Origin: Deltaproteobacteria bacterium | GTDB taxonomy: Bacteria > Desulfobacterota > Desulfobacteria > Desulfobacterales > C00003060 | Length of the DNA: 42,434 bases | NCBI GenBank assembly: GCA_003647275.1 | Contig: QMMN01000018.1 | Span: 1 to 42,434 of the forward strand | Direction: 5' to 3' | Shown: one piece after another, positions 25,696 to 34,054 of the stretch | Numbering within the stretch: the stretch's first letter is position 1 | Layout of the letters: each line of letters begins with the position of its first letter | Translations under genes and position numbers: made by a program | The notes under the pieces: generated by a model | What the model was told of the DNA's origin: nothing | The model's input: the letters and a program-made list of their open reading frames with translations, nothing else | Databases searched by the model: none

Positions 25696-28116
25696 ATGTC
25701 CAGATTAGCGTCTCTTTTCATTGGGAAGGAAAAGGATTCAGAACAACCGAACGGGCATAAGGCGGCCGAGCAGGGAAAGACTACTTATAAGGTTCTGTTT
25801 GTTGATGACGAAGAAAATGTATTAAAGGCCATGCGCCGCATTTTCAGGCAAGAAAATTACACCATACTGACTGCGAGTTCCGGAGTCGAGGCCCTGAAGC
25901 TTCTCGAAAAAGAGCCGGTCCACGTCGTGATCTCCGATCACCGCATGCCGGGCATGACCGGGGCAGACCTGCTGCGCAAGGTCAAGGAACTGTATCCCCA
26001 GACCATCCGGATTATGCTCACCGGGCATGCCGACGTGGACGCGATCATGGGGGCCATCAATGAGGGGGCTGTTTACAAATTTATCACAAAACCCTGGAAC
26101 GACGCTGACTTGCGTCTTACGGTTAGCCTTGCTCTTGAGCAATATGATTTGATCCAGGAAAATAAGGCCTTAAAAAAACAGCGGGAGGCCCAAAAAAAGA
26201 AAATCAAGCAACTGAGTCGCTTTGTCAACATAAATCGGAGCCAACTTGGACGTATCCTGCTCCGGGAAAAACTGATCCAAAAGGAGGATCTGGATAAAGC
26301 TTTGGCGGTGCAGGCCAAGACGAATAAGATTTTGCCGAGGATCCTGATAGACATGGGGCTTGTGGATGAAGCAACCATTATAAAGACGATCCAATCAGAA
26401 CTTAGAATAAATCGGGTCTATCCGAATGAATTTGCGGTGCCAAAGGAGCTGGCATTACTCATCCCCAAAGAAATCTGTGAAAAAAATGTACTTGTGCCCC
26501 TCAAACGTGCTGATGGCCGATTAATCGTTGCTATGGCCGATCCCACTGATTTTATGAAGGTGGATGATCTGAAGTTTATTGTTGGGCTACCGGTTCAACC
26601 TGTTCTGTCTACCCAGAAAGAGATCATCGACAAATTACAGGAGCTTTATGGCGAGTCCAATATCGTTGAGGAAATAATATCTGAAGTCGATATGTCCGAC
26701 CCTTATGATACTATAGAAATCCTCTTAGACGAAGAGGATGAAGAAGCAGATATTGATGAGTTGCTGCGCGCCAAGGATCAACCGCCCGCCATCCGGATCG
26801 TCAATGCTATTATCTCTGAAGCCTTACGCTATAATGCCTCGGATGTTCACATTGAACCCAAGGCCAAGTATGTTATGGTGCGTTATCGCATAGACGGACT
26901 CCTTCACGATAAAATCCACATCCCACTTACGATGCATGCCTCCATTGTCTCCAGGATCAAGATCATAAGTGAACTGGATATAGCGGAACGGCGCAGACCT
27001 CAGGATGGCCGCGTGACCGTAAAAACTTCCTCTAAGATGGTAGACATGCGCATTTCCACGCTTCCCACGATTACCGGGGAAAAGGTAGTACTAAGGATAC
27101 TGGATAAGAACGCGGCCATCAAGGATATTGCAGAGCTGGGCCTTTCAGACAGGGACATGGAAAAACTTGTGCGATTGGTTTCACGGCCCCAGGGGGTTAT
27201 TCTGAGCACAGGGCCTACCGGCAGCGGAAAGACTACCACGCTCTACTCGCTTTTGCGGCAAGTGGCCACTACTATCAAGAATTATACAACCATTGAAGAT
27301 CCGGTAGAGTATTACATGGGCCTGGCGGAGCAGGTACTTGTCCGTGAAAAGATTGGTCTTCGGTTTCCCATTATCCTGCGGGCTCTCTTACGTCAGGACC
27401 CGGATGTGATTATGCTGGGGGAGATTAGGGACTTTGAAACCGCTGAAGTGGCCCTTCATGCGGCCATGACAGGGCACTTAGTGCTGAGTACCCTGCACAC
27501 AAACAGCGCCATAGCCTCGATTACACGCCTGAGGGATCTTGGGATCAAACCTTATGTGATCAGCGAAGCCTTGACCGGTATCATTGCCCAGCGGCTTGTA
27601 CGGCGTATCTGCCCGCATTGCAACAAGGTAGACGAGGATCCGACCGAAGAACAGCTCCGCGCCCTAAAATTGCACAAGAAAAGCCTCGATTTTACGCCTC
27701 AAAAGGGGGCCGGGTGTCAGCACTGTAACCAGACCGGGTACGCAGAAAGAATAGGGATTTTCGAAGTGTTCCAGATTGATGAGGAACTCAGGAAAATGAT
27801 CCACAGAGATGCTAATGAGACAGAACTTCTGAGGGCGGCACGGTGGTCGGGTATGACGACTCTCCTGGAGGATGCCATCAACAAAGTGAAAGCAGGTATC
27901 ACGACCTGTGAGGAGGTCCTGAGGGTCCTCGGACCACAAAACACCCTGGAAATTCCATGCCCGCATTGTGGTGTTCAACTGGAGGAACGATTTCAATTTT
28001 GCCCGTTTTGTGGGGGAACGGTTATCCCTTCTTGTGCCAGCTGTGGCAAATTCTTGGCTTCAACCTGGAAGGCCTGTCCTTACTGCGGGGGGAAGGTTGG
28101 TATTGGTCATTCATAA
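25696..28116 (+). CDS. Receiver domain fused to PilB/GspE-type ATPase with C-terminal zinc ribbons
   Basis: The 806-residue protein joins parts normally made separately. A receiver domain (about 31-150, Asp81 in ISDHRMPGM, Lys132 in TKPWN) and a helical linker are followed by an MshEN-like domain (about 180-320). This has two 24-residue-type repeats (QLGRILLREKLIQ and LPRILIDMGLV). The T2SS/T4P motor ATPase (about 360-745) has Walker A GPTGSGKT (506-513), Walker B VIMLGEIRD (571-579), the His-box stretch TGHLVLSTLHT, and the zinc site CPHC (639-642) with CQHC (674-677). A tail of two further zinc ribbons ends it: Cys pairs 755/758 with 769/772, and 780/783 with 794/797. PilB/GspE ATPases power pilus extension or secretion. 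MshEN domains can bind c-di-GMP, but these repeats are degenerate. The start ATG 25696 has an AGGAGTT site. Confidence 0.93.
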   Translation: MSRLASLFIGKEKDSEQPNGHKAAEQGKTTYKVLFVDDEENVLKAMRRIFRQENYTILTASSGVEALKLLEKEPVHVVISDHRMPGMTGADLLRKVKELYPQTIRIMLTGHADVDAIMGAINEGAVYKFITKPWNDADLRLTVSLALEQYDLIQENKALKKQREAQKKKIKQLSRFVNINRSQLGRILLREKLIQKEDLDKALAVQAKTNKILPRILIDMGLVDEATIIKTIQSELRINRVYPNEFAVPKELALLIPKEICEKNVLVPLKRADGRLIVAMADPTDFMKVDDLKFIVGLPVQPVLSTQKEIIDKLQELYGESNIVEEIISEVDMSDPYDTIEILLDEEDEEADIDELLRAKDQPPAIRIVNAIISEALRYNASDVHIEPKAKYVMVRYRIDGLLHDKIHIPLTMHASIVSRIKIISELDIAERRRPQDGRVTVKTSSKMVDMRISTLPTITGEKVVLRILDKNAAIKDIAELGLSDRDMEKLVRLVSRPQGVILSTGPTGSGKTTTLYSLLRQVATTIKNYTTIEDPVEYYMGLAEQVLVREKIGLRFPIILRALLRQDPDVIMLGEIRDFETAEVALHAAMTGHLVLSTLHTNSAIASITRLRDLGIKPYVISEALTGIIAQRLVRRICPHCNKVDEDPTEEQLRALKLHKKSLDFTPQKGAGCQHCNQTGYAERIGIFEVFQIDEELRKMIHRDANETELLRAARWSGMTTLLEDAINKVKAGITTCEEVLRVLGPQNTLEIPCPHCGVQLEERFQFCPFCGGTVIPSCASCGKFLASTWKACPYCGGKVGIGHS

Positions 28117-28120
28117 AAAC

Positions 28121-28310
28121 AAGTGCCTAAAGTGAACTAAAATGCCTAAAGTGAACTAAAGTTAAGGATAGGATTAAGATCATAAACATTTGCCAAAGAA
28201 GTTGAAAAACGGACTTGAAGATTTGCAAGGTTGATATTTTTTAGAATGAAGCCACTGAAACACAAATAATTTTAGGCACTTTAGCTCACTTTAGGCACTT
28301 TAGCTCACTT
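28121..28310. repeat. AGTGAACTAA / TTTAGGCACTT inverted repeat array
   Basis: At 28121-28161 the order is AAGTGCCTAA, AGTGAACTAA, AATGCCTAA, AGTGAACTAA. The inverted forms TTTAGGCACT, TTAGCTCACT, TTAGGCACT, TTAGCTCACT stand at 28272-28310. About 110 bases without coding potential lie between the two arrays. The whole could form a long imperfect hairpin. It belongs to the same family as 22-49 and 25653-25670. Just after it comes AACGGAGTGAGCCAAC, the same leader motif as at the three heptamer junctions, but here it is followed by ATAG rather than a start codon. Confidence 0.85.
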
Positions 28311-28398
28311 ACCAATGACTAACCCAACGGAGTGAGCCAACATAGCTGCGAATTACGTAAGAGGAACGGCAATTAACCAACGACGCGAGGACATTGTG

Positions 28399-29574
28399 AT
28401 GGAAACGCGAACCGTACTTTTTGTCGATGATGATCAGGAGACATTAAACGCCCTGAAGAGGACGCTACGCACCGAGCCGTATACGTCGTTTTTTGCCAAA
28501 AGCGGACAAGAGGCACTCGATCTCTTGGCGAGAGAGAGGATCCATATTGTTGTGACTGACCTATCCATGCCGGAGATGGGGGGCCTCGCATTGCTCATAC
28601 AGGTCGAGCAAAAGTATCCCGAGATTATTCGCCTGGTATTGTCAGCTCATGGTGATCGGGATTCCATTCTTGATGCCATTAACAAAGGGAGCATATACCG
28701 TTACATTCTCAAGCCCTGGGATAACACTGAACTAAAGCTGATTGTGAGGAAAGCCATCGACGTGTTCAACTTGCAGCAGCAAAGAAGGAACTTGCTTAAA
28801 AAACTGGAGGAACATAACCGGTTATTGGAAAAGAGGGTAGAAGAAAGAACCAAGCAGCTCTTAGCCGTTGAGAGAGAGGCGGAGATTGGCAAGTACGCCT
28901 CACAAATCGTTCATAACTTGAATAACCCTCTTCAGGCCATCCATGGTGGGTTGGAGCTGGCCGATATGATAATGTCCGATGAGAACATAGACTTGAAAGA
29001 CTTGAGAGAATGTCTTCACGTTGTCAAATCGAGCGCCTTTGGTTTAAAAGAGATAATTTCGGGCATCCTGATTCACGCAAGGAATAAGGCCCTCCACAGG
29101 AGCGAACAGATTGACATAAACGAGATTATTAAAAGAGAACTCGATTTCTTCAGGCTAAATCCTATTTACAAGTACCAGATAGAAAAGCATGTTGACCTCT
29201 CAGATAACCTGCCGTGCATTGTAGGAAACCCCATTCAAATCAAGCAGATTATAGATAACCTTGTAAAGAATGCCATTGATGCCATGGAGCATTCCCCAGA
29301 GAAACGGCTGACGGTAGAGACCCGTCTGGAGGACAAGGCTGTGGTTATCAGAATATCTGACACTGGTGAGGGGATTGCAGAAGAAGACCTTGCCAGGATA
29401 TATTCTCCGGACTTTACCACCAAGCCGATTGGTAAGGGAACAGGTCTTGGTCTGGCGAGCGTCAAGACGATGGTGGATGCCTATTCAGGTGACATTCAGG
29501 TTGAATCCAGGAAAGGTGAAGGGACAACATTTACTGTCAGAATCCCTATAGAACGGCCCATAGGCCGAACTTAG
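28399..29574 (+). CDS. REC-histidine kinase hybrid (receiver first)
   Basis: The 392-residue soluble protein has an N-terminal receiver (1-120, Asp54 in [12 protein letters not shown], Lys105 in ILKPW), a coiled coil (about 125-160) and a histidine kinase core. The kinase His is His172 in the variant H box [14 protein letters not shown], with Asn where most kinases have Glu after the His. The HATPase has [21 protein letters not shown] and [19 protein letters not shown]-type H boxes occur in a known minority of kinases. Start ATG 28399; a GTG one codon earlier is also possible. The layout suggests phosphotransfer in either direction between its domains or from an upstream kinase. Confidence 0.9.
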   Translation: METRTVLFVDDDQETLNALKRTLRTEPYTSFFAKSGQEALDLLARERIHIVVTDLSMPEMGGLALLIQVEQKYPEIIRLVLSAHGDRDSILDAINKGSIYRYILKPWDNTELKLIVRKAIDVFNLQQQRRNLLKKLEEHNRLLEKRVEERTKQLLAVEREAEIGKYASQIVHNLNNPLQAIHGGLELADMIMSDENIDLKDLRECLHVVKSSAFGLKEIISGILIHARNKALHRSEQIDINEIIKRELDFFRLNPIYKYQIEKHVDLSDNLPCIVGNPIQIKQIIDNLVKNAIDAMEHSPEKRLTVETRLEDKAVVIRISDTGEGIAEEDLARIYSPDFTTKPIGKGTGLGLASVKTMVDAYSGDIQVESRKGEGTTFTVRIPIERPIGRT

Positions 29575-29592
29575 CTCCGCAAGTTGAAGACA

Positions 29593-30855
29593 ATGAAGAC
29601 AAATGCGTTCGAAGCAATACTTATTATTGATGACGACGAAAACAATCTCCACGCATATACGCGAATTCTGAGGAGACGTGGCAGGAAAATTATTACGGCA
29701 AAGTCAGGAAAAGAGGGCCTTCGACAGCTTTTAAAGCACGATATTTGCTTGATAATACTCGATGTAAAAATGCCCGGGATGAGTGGATTTGAAACTGCTG
29801 AACTCATAAAATCGCAAGAAAAGGGCGCGAATATCCCGATCATATTTGTCACGGCAGTGTACAAATCGGATCACTTTATAAAACTGGGATTTGATATTGG
29901 AGCTGTTGACTATGTCACAAAACCCGTAGATTCGTATATTCTGCGAAGTAGAGTTGAAGTATTTTTAAGATTATATCACCAACAACAAGAATTAGAAAAA
30001 CGAAATCGGTCTTTGAGGGAGAGCGAGAAGGCACTTCGGAAGGCTTACGATGAACTGGAGGTGCGGGTGGCAGAGCGCACGGCTGATCTTGCGGCGGCCA
30101 ACGAAAAGCTACGATTAGAGATTAGCGAACACAAGCGGGCCAAGGTGGCACTGAGGATACAGGATAAGATGGCTGCATTGGGACGGGTTGCTGCTGGCAT
30201 TGCTCATGAAATAAGAAACCCGCTTTCCGGCATCAATATGTATTTGGACACCCTGGAAAAGATTTACGACAGTCAAGACTCCCTGGATCAGGTAAAGGAA
30301 ATTATTGGAGAACTTAAATCTGCTTCAAATAGGATAGAAGCTGTTATTAAAAGGGTGATGGACTTTTCCAGGCCCACTGCGCCTAAATTAGAGTTGAAAG
30401 ATATTAACAAGGCTGTCGAAGACGCTATTAACCTTTCTTCGGTTACCTTACGAAAAAGTGGGATTGAGTTAGAAAAAGCATTGGCCCTGGACTTGCCACA
30501 GTGCTATGCGGATCACCATTTAATCGAACAGGTCATTTTAAATCTGATTACCAATGCCGCTGAGGCCCTGAAAAACATGAATGGACCTAAGAAAATAGAG
30601 ATAACTACATCTAAGGGAGACAACTGTATTCTCATAACGGTTTCCGATTCAGGACCAGGCGTGCCTTTAGAACTTAGAGACAAGATCTTTGATCCTTTTT
30701 TTACTACCAAAAACGAGGGGTCAGGCATAGGTCTCAGCCTCAGTCATAGAATTATCACAGACCACGATGGAACTATGCGGGTATTTACGAGTCAATGGGG
30801 CGGGGCTGAATTCAGGATTGAACTTCCAATCGAAAAAACGACGAACTCAAGATGA
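29593..30855 (+). CDS. REC-histidine kinase hybrid, probable partner of the NtrC-type regulator
   Basis: The 420-residue protein has a receiver domain (1-125, Asp57 in [12 protein letters not shown], Lys110 in VTKPV), a long coiled coil (about 128-190) and a kinase core. That core has His205 in [15 protein letters not shown] and HATPase boxes [26 protein letters not shown] chose ATG 29593; a TTG three codons upstream is in frame. The ribosome-binding site is weak and the gene begins 18 bases after the previous stop. Its TGA overlaps the ATG of the NtrC-type gene, which strongly suggests that the two form a pair. Confidence 0.9.
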   Translation: MKTNAFEAILIIDDDENNLHAYTRILRRRGRKIITAKSGKEGLRQLLKHDICLIILDVKMPGMSGFETAELIKSQEKGANIPIIFVTAVYKSDHFIKLGFDIGAVDYVTKPVDSYILRSRVEVFLRLYHQQQELEKRNRSLRESEKALRKAYDELEVRVAERTADLAAANEKLRLEISEHKRAKVALRIQDKMAALGRVAAGIAHEIRNPLSGINMYLDTLEKIYDSQDSLDQVKEIIGELKSASNRIEAVIKRVMDFSRPTAPKLELKDINKAVEDAINLSSVTLRKSGIELEKALALDLPQCYADHHLIEQVILNLITNAAEALKNMNGPKKIEITTSKGDNCILITVSDSGPGVPLELRDKIFDPFFTTKNEGSGIGLSLSHRIITDHDGTMRVFTSQWGGAEFRIELPIEKTTNSR

Positions 30856-32258
30856 TTTTATATTCCATATATGTCGTTGATGATGAAGAAGCCATCAGGA
30901 AAGGGGTCATCCTTAGTATGGGGAAGGATTACCAGATAAAGGCATTTCCTACAGCCGAAACCGCAATTGAGACCATAGAAAAGGATCCTCCCGACCTGGT
31001 GTTGCTCGATATCGGACTTCCTGGTATGAGTGGAATCGATGCCCTTAAAGAAATCAAGACTCGATACCCCGATATTCTCGTTATCATGATAACCGCTTTT
31101 GAGGATGTAAAGTCCGTGATCTCCGCTATGAAGCTTGGGGCTTACGATTATGTGGTAAAACCCATTCAGATGAATGCCTTTGAGGTAAGCATTCGGAACG
31201 CCCTTGAAACTATCAGGTTGAGGAAAGAAGTTCAGAGCCTACAAGAAAAATATCTTAAGGAAAACCTCCCGTGCTTTATTGGAGAAAGCAACGCTATCCA
31301 GGATGTGATGGACTTTGTGGACAATGTGGCAAGAAGCCCGGACACCCCTGTTCTTATTCTTGGTGAGACAGGCACCGGCAAAGAGTTGATAGCCAGTGCG
31401 ATCCATTACAAGAGCCCGAATTTTAGGGGGCCTTTTGTCACCCTGAACTGCGCTGCCATACCAAAGGAGCTTATCGAAAGCGAGCTGTTTGGATATGAGA
31501 AAGGAGCCTTTAGCGGAGCGGCTGCATCAGGCAAGAAGGGATTAATAGAACAGGCCGCAGGTGGAACACTGTTTCTTGATGAGGTGGGTGACCTGAGCAT
31601 TGAGGCTCAGGCAAAGCTCCTTCGCTTCCTTGAAGATGGCGAATATTACAAAGTTGGTGGGTCTAAAAAGCTCAGCATCCGAACCAGAGTCGTCTCTGCC
31701 ACCAATAAAGATTTGGAAGGCATGATAGAAGAAGAGCTTTTTAGAAGAGACCTCTATTTCCGGATAGCAGTTATTAAGGTAGAGGTTCCATCCCTAAACG
31801 AACGCCGTGATGATATTATTCCTATTGCCAGGCACTTTCTGGTAGAGTTTAATCAAAAGTACTGTAAATCCTTTATCCGTCTTTCTCCCCAGGCCGAAGA
31901 CGCCCTGAAGAATTATCACTGGAAAGGGAACGTCCGTGAATTAAGAAACCTCGTTGAAAGAGGGGTTCTTACTGGCAAGGAGCCAGAGCTAACACTCCAC
32001 GACCTTGGGATACAGCCGGTGAGTAAAAGTAGCCCTTTCAACTCCCGATCCACAATCCGCAATCGGCAATCCGAAATGCCATTCCATCCTATTCCCTCGG
32101 CAGGGGTGGACCTTCCCGCCCTACATGAATCTTTAGACAAATATTATTTTAGAGAAGCTCTCAAAATAGCTAAGGGCAATGATACCAAGGCCGCACAGCT
32201 TGTTAATATGAACTACTACAATTTTCGCTACCGCAGAAAAAAACTGCAAATTAGATAG
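30852..32258 (+). CDS. NtrC-family sigma-54 activator with GAFSGA variant
   Basis: The 468-residue protein has a receiver (1-120, Asp53 in VLLDIGLPGMSG, Lys103), an AAA+ domain (about 140-375) and a C-terminal Fis-type helix-turn-helix (about 425-466). The AAA+ domain has Walker A GETGTGKE (171-178), the sigma-54 contact loop GAFSGA (218-223) instead of GAFTGA, and Walker B GTLFLDE. The recognition part NDTKAAQLVNMNYYNFRYRRKK is unusual in sequence. Such proteins hydrolyse ATP to open sigma-54 promoters. The linker before the HTH holds residues coded by four tandem 7-mers (32048-32075). No -24/-12 promoter was identified with certainty in the cluster. It starts at an ATG overlapping the upstream kinase stop. 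Confidence 0.93.
   Translation: MILYSIYVVDDEEAIRKGVILSMGKDYQIKAFPTAETAIETIEKDPPDLVLLDIGLPGMSGIDALKEIKTRYPDILVIMITAFEDVKSVISAMKLGAYDYVVKPIQMNAFEVSIRNALETIRLRKEVQSLQEKYLKENLPCFIGESNAIQDVMDFVDNVARSPDTPVLILGETGTGKELIASAIHYKSPNFRGPFVTLNCAAIPKELIESELFGYEKGAFSGAAASGKKGLIEQAAGGTLFLDEVGDLSIEAQAKLLRFLEDGEYYKVGGSKKLSIRTRVVSATNKDLEGMIEEELFRRDLYFRIAVIKVEVPSLNERRDDIIPIARHFLVEFNQKYCKSFIRLSPQAEDALKNYHWKGNVRELRNLVERGVLTGKEPELTLHDLGIQPVSKSSPFNSRSTIRNRQSEMPFHPIPSAGVDLPALHESLDKYYFREALKIAKGNDTKAAQLVNMNYYNFRYRRKKLQIR
32048..32075 (+). repeat. Four tandem heptamers inside the NtrC coding sequence
   Basis: ATCCACA, ATCCGCA, ATCGGCA, ATCCGAA follow each other without gaps. They encode part of the linker between the AAA+ domain and the HTH, where length changes are tolerated. 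Related ATCCGCA units occur in the intergenic junctions (for example GCAATCCGCAACTAATG near 23365-23380), so a non-coding repeat seems to have entered a gene. Confidence 0.8.
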
Positions 32259-32469
32259 CTCACTTCGTTCCTCCTACTTTTTCACTCCCCTTTAACCATC
32301 TGTAGATATTCTCATCATTAGCAATGTCCTTTTCTATTTTGGTGATTTTACCAAATCCATTCGGAAATGTTCCCAAACTTAGTCCCAAAATAGAATTTAT
32401 TTGCAAAAGCAGACAAGGATAACTTGCTGAATGTATAGCTATTATCAAGATCAGCTTTTTCTTGGCACA

Positions 32470-32575
32470 CCCCGTGCTATTGGAGATAATGAAGCCCACC
32501 CACAGGGCAGGGGTTTTGTCTTACGGCCGCGCTTCGCGTCCGGGAGGCAGGTCGGTCAAAGCAGGTTGGTTTAGA
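32470..32575 (-). ncRNA. Hairpin element copy 2, candidate HEARO/omegaRNA-like RNA
   Basis: Read on the minus strand, TTTGACCGACCTGC (32547-32560) and CCCGGACGCGAAGC (32531-32544) match copy 1 at 16389-16402 and 16405-16418 with the same spacing. After them come CCGTAAGACAAAACCCC and a C-rich/G-rich stem-like stretch, parallel to copy 1. It lies in a 359-base gap (32259-32617) between the NtrC gene and the CheY-like gene. The rest of the gap holds only an open minus frame of 79 codons from a GTG that overlaps the element, which I do not count as a gene. Confidence 0.4.
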
Positions 32576-32617
32576 TATTCAAGATAATTTTCGTAATCGA
32601 CACGCGGGGGTAAGAAT

Positions 32618-33052
32618 ATGGACTTATTCAGCAAACTAAAAGACATAAAGATACTGCTTGTAGACGATGACGAGTGGATAAGAGGCTCAATGACGTTATC
32701 CTTTCGAAGCAAAGGGTGCCATTTGCTGGCGCTTGAGACTGCCGAAGATGGTTTGGAAGCAATCAAGAGGCAAAGATATGACATTATTATCTGCGATTAC
32801 AGACTTCCGGGAATGGATGGCCTGAAATTCCTTAAGTTGGTAACAAAGTCTCGCCCTGACACCATGAAGGTTCTCATGACAGCCTACGCCAATATTGAGG
32901 TTGCCGCGGAAGCTATCAAGATAGGCGTCCATGATTTTATCCAAAAGCCCATCTCAGCTAAGACAATTGAAGCGTCTCTGACTCGATTGATCGAAAAGCA
33001 TGAAAAAAGCTTATGTGCCTTACGTCAATGGCAAAAAGATGACAGGGATTGA
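32618..33052 (+). CDS. Single-domain response regulator (CheY-like)
   Basis: The 144-residue protein is one receiver domain. The acidic pocket is at VDDDEW (about 15-20), the phospho-acceptor is Asp60 in ICDYRLPGMDG, then comes MTAYAN (Thr/Ala switch region), and Lys109 lies in FIQKPI. A short basic tail of about 20 residues follows. It has no output domain and probably works as a phosphate relay or binds a partner. The start ATG 32618 has a GGGGGT-type weak site upstream. A receiver-domain relic lies right after it. Confidence 0.9.
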   Translation: MDLFSKLKDIKILLVDDDEWIRGSMTLSFRSKGCHLLALETAEDGLEAIKRQRYDIIICDYRLPGMDGLKFLKLVTKSRPDTMKVLMTAYANIEVAAEAIKIGVHDFIQKPISAKTIEASLTRLIEKHEKSLCALRQWQKDDRD

Positions 33053-33069
33053 CGGCATTAGAGGTTATG

Positions 33070-33310
33070 CCTATGGGCTACTGGGTACTCATAGCCAAGG
33101 ACGGAAAAGAGGCCGTATGGGTGTGGTGGTGAGACCTATGACCGCATGAAGGAGATCAATCCAGGCATAAAAGTGTTGCTTTCAAGTGGTTTTAGCATTA
33201 ATGGTGAAGCCAGCGGGATCTTGGCACGAGGCTGTAACGGTTTTATTCAGAAGCCCTTCACCATCAAAGAGCTGTCTGGAAAAACAAGGGAGATTCTGGA
33301 AGAGAAATAG
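33070..33310 (+). pseudogene. Receiver-domain relic from a hybrid kinase
   Basis: Two pieces of a CheY-like domain remain: an early part (YWVLIAKDGKEAV) and, in another frame, the whole end (YDRMKEINPGIKVLLSSGFSI, ARGCNGFIQKPFTIKEL and EILEEK then TAG at 33308). The middle, with the phospho-acceptor Asp, is gone. The pattern, with the LLSSGFS and GCNGFIQKPF segments, is that of receivers at the end of hybrid kinases. Together with the kinase relics near 17 kb it shows ongoing gain and loss of signalling genes here. Confidence 0.75.
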
Positions 33311-33376
33311 GATTTGTTGGCTTGATATGTTGTTACAATTCGAACTGTATGATAGACACACAAATGTATCGTATTG

Positions 33377-33940
33377 GTGAAGACACGATTGATACCTACC
33401 CGAGAACAATGTTTTGAGTTGATCCAGCGATATAAGATGTTGCCCCATATTGTCCGGCACAGCGAGCTGGTGACAGATGTGGCCCTGCTCATTGCCCGTG
33501 AACTAAACAAGCATGGCCAGCACCTTGACCTTGCCTTAATAGAGGCAGGGGCTTTGCTCCATGATATTACAAAGACCATGTCCATTCAGACCATGGAGGA
33601 CCACGCTCAAACCGGGGGGGAGCTACTTACCTCCTTGGGCTATCCTGCAGTGGCCAATATCGTACGCCAGCATATCCGTGTCGATCCGGGAACCTCTGAC
33701 CCGGATGCTGTCACCGAGGCAGAGGTTGTCAACTACGCTGATAAACGGGTCAAGCACGAAGAGGTGGTGGACATTGAGGAGCGGTTTCGGGACGTGCTGA
33801 ATAGGTATGCCAAGAAAGTATCTGGTCTTCGAGCTCGCCTTGAAAAGGTTCAGCGAGAAACACGGCTTCTTGAAGAAAAAATATTTTCTAAAATCAATAT
33901 CTTACCCGAACAAATTAAAGATATTGTTTCCAATCCATAG
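33377..33940 (+). CDS. HD-domain phosphohydrolase
   Basis: The 187-residue protein has an HD domain with LPHIVRHSELVTDVA, GALLHDITKTMS (His-Asp) and downstream HIRVDP and NYADKRVKHEEVV. The C-terminal third is a charged coiled coil. This resembles small stand-alone HD/HDIG hydrolases of unknown substrate. The likely start is GTG 33377; a TTG one codon earlier is possible. No good ribosome-binding site is visible. It closes the plus-strand run; convergent genes follow. Confidence 0.8.
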   Translation: MKTRLIPTREQCFELIQRYKMLPHIVRHSELVTDVALLIARELNKHGQHLDLALIEAGALLHDITKTMSIQTMEDHAQTGGELLTSLGYPAVANIVRQHIRVDPGTSDPDAVTEAEVVNYADKRVKHEEVVDIEERFRDVLNRYAKKVSGLRARLEKVQRETRLLEEKIFSKINILPEQIKDIVSNP

Positions 33941-34054
33941 GGTATCAGTATCGGCCCTTATAATGCCATCCGGGAGATGTATCAGTATTTGTGCAAAAAA
34001 ACCTGGACTCCATGATGAATAGCCAGATTACTAATTTGTCAATTTATCACGACC

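Noticed and set aside
32260-32499. 79-codon minus-strand frame after the hairpin element
   Set aside because: It starts with GTG inside the element, has no ribosome-binding site and no family resemblance. It is probably a chance frame.
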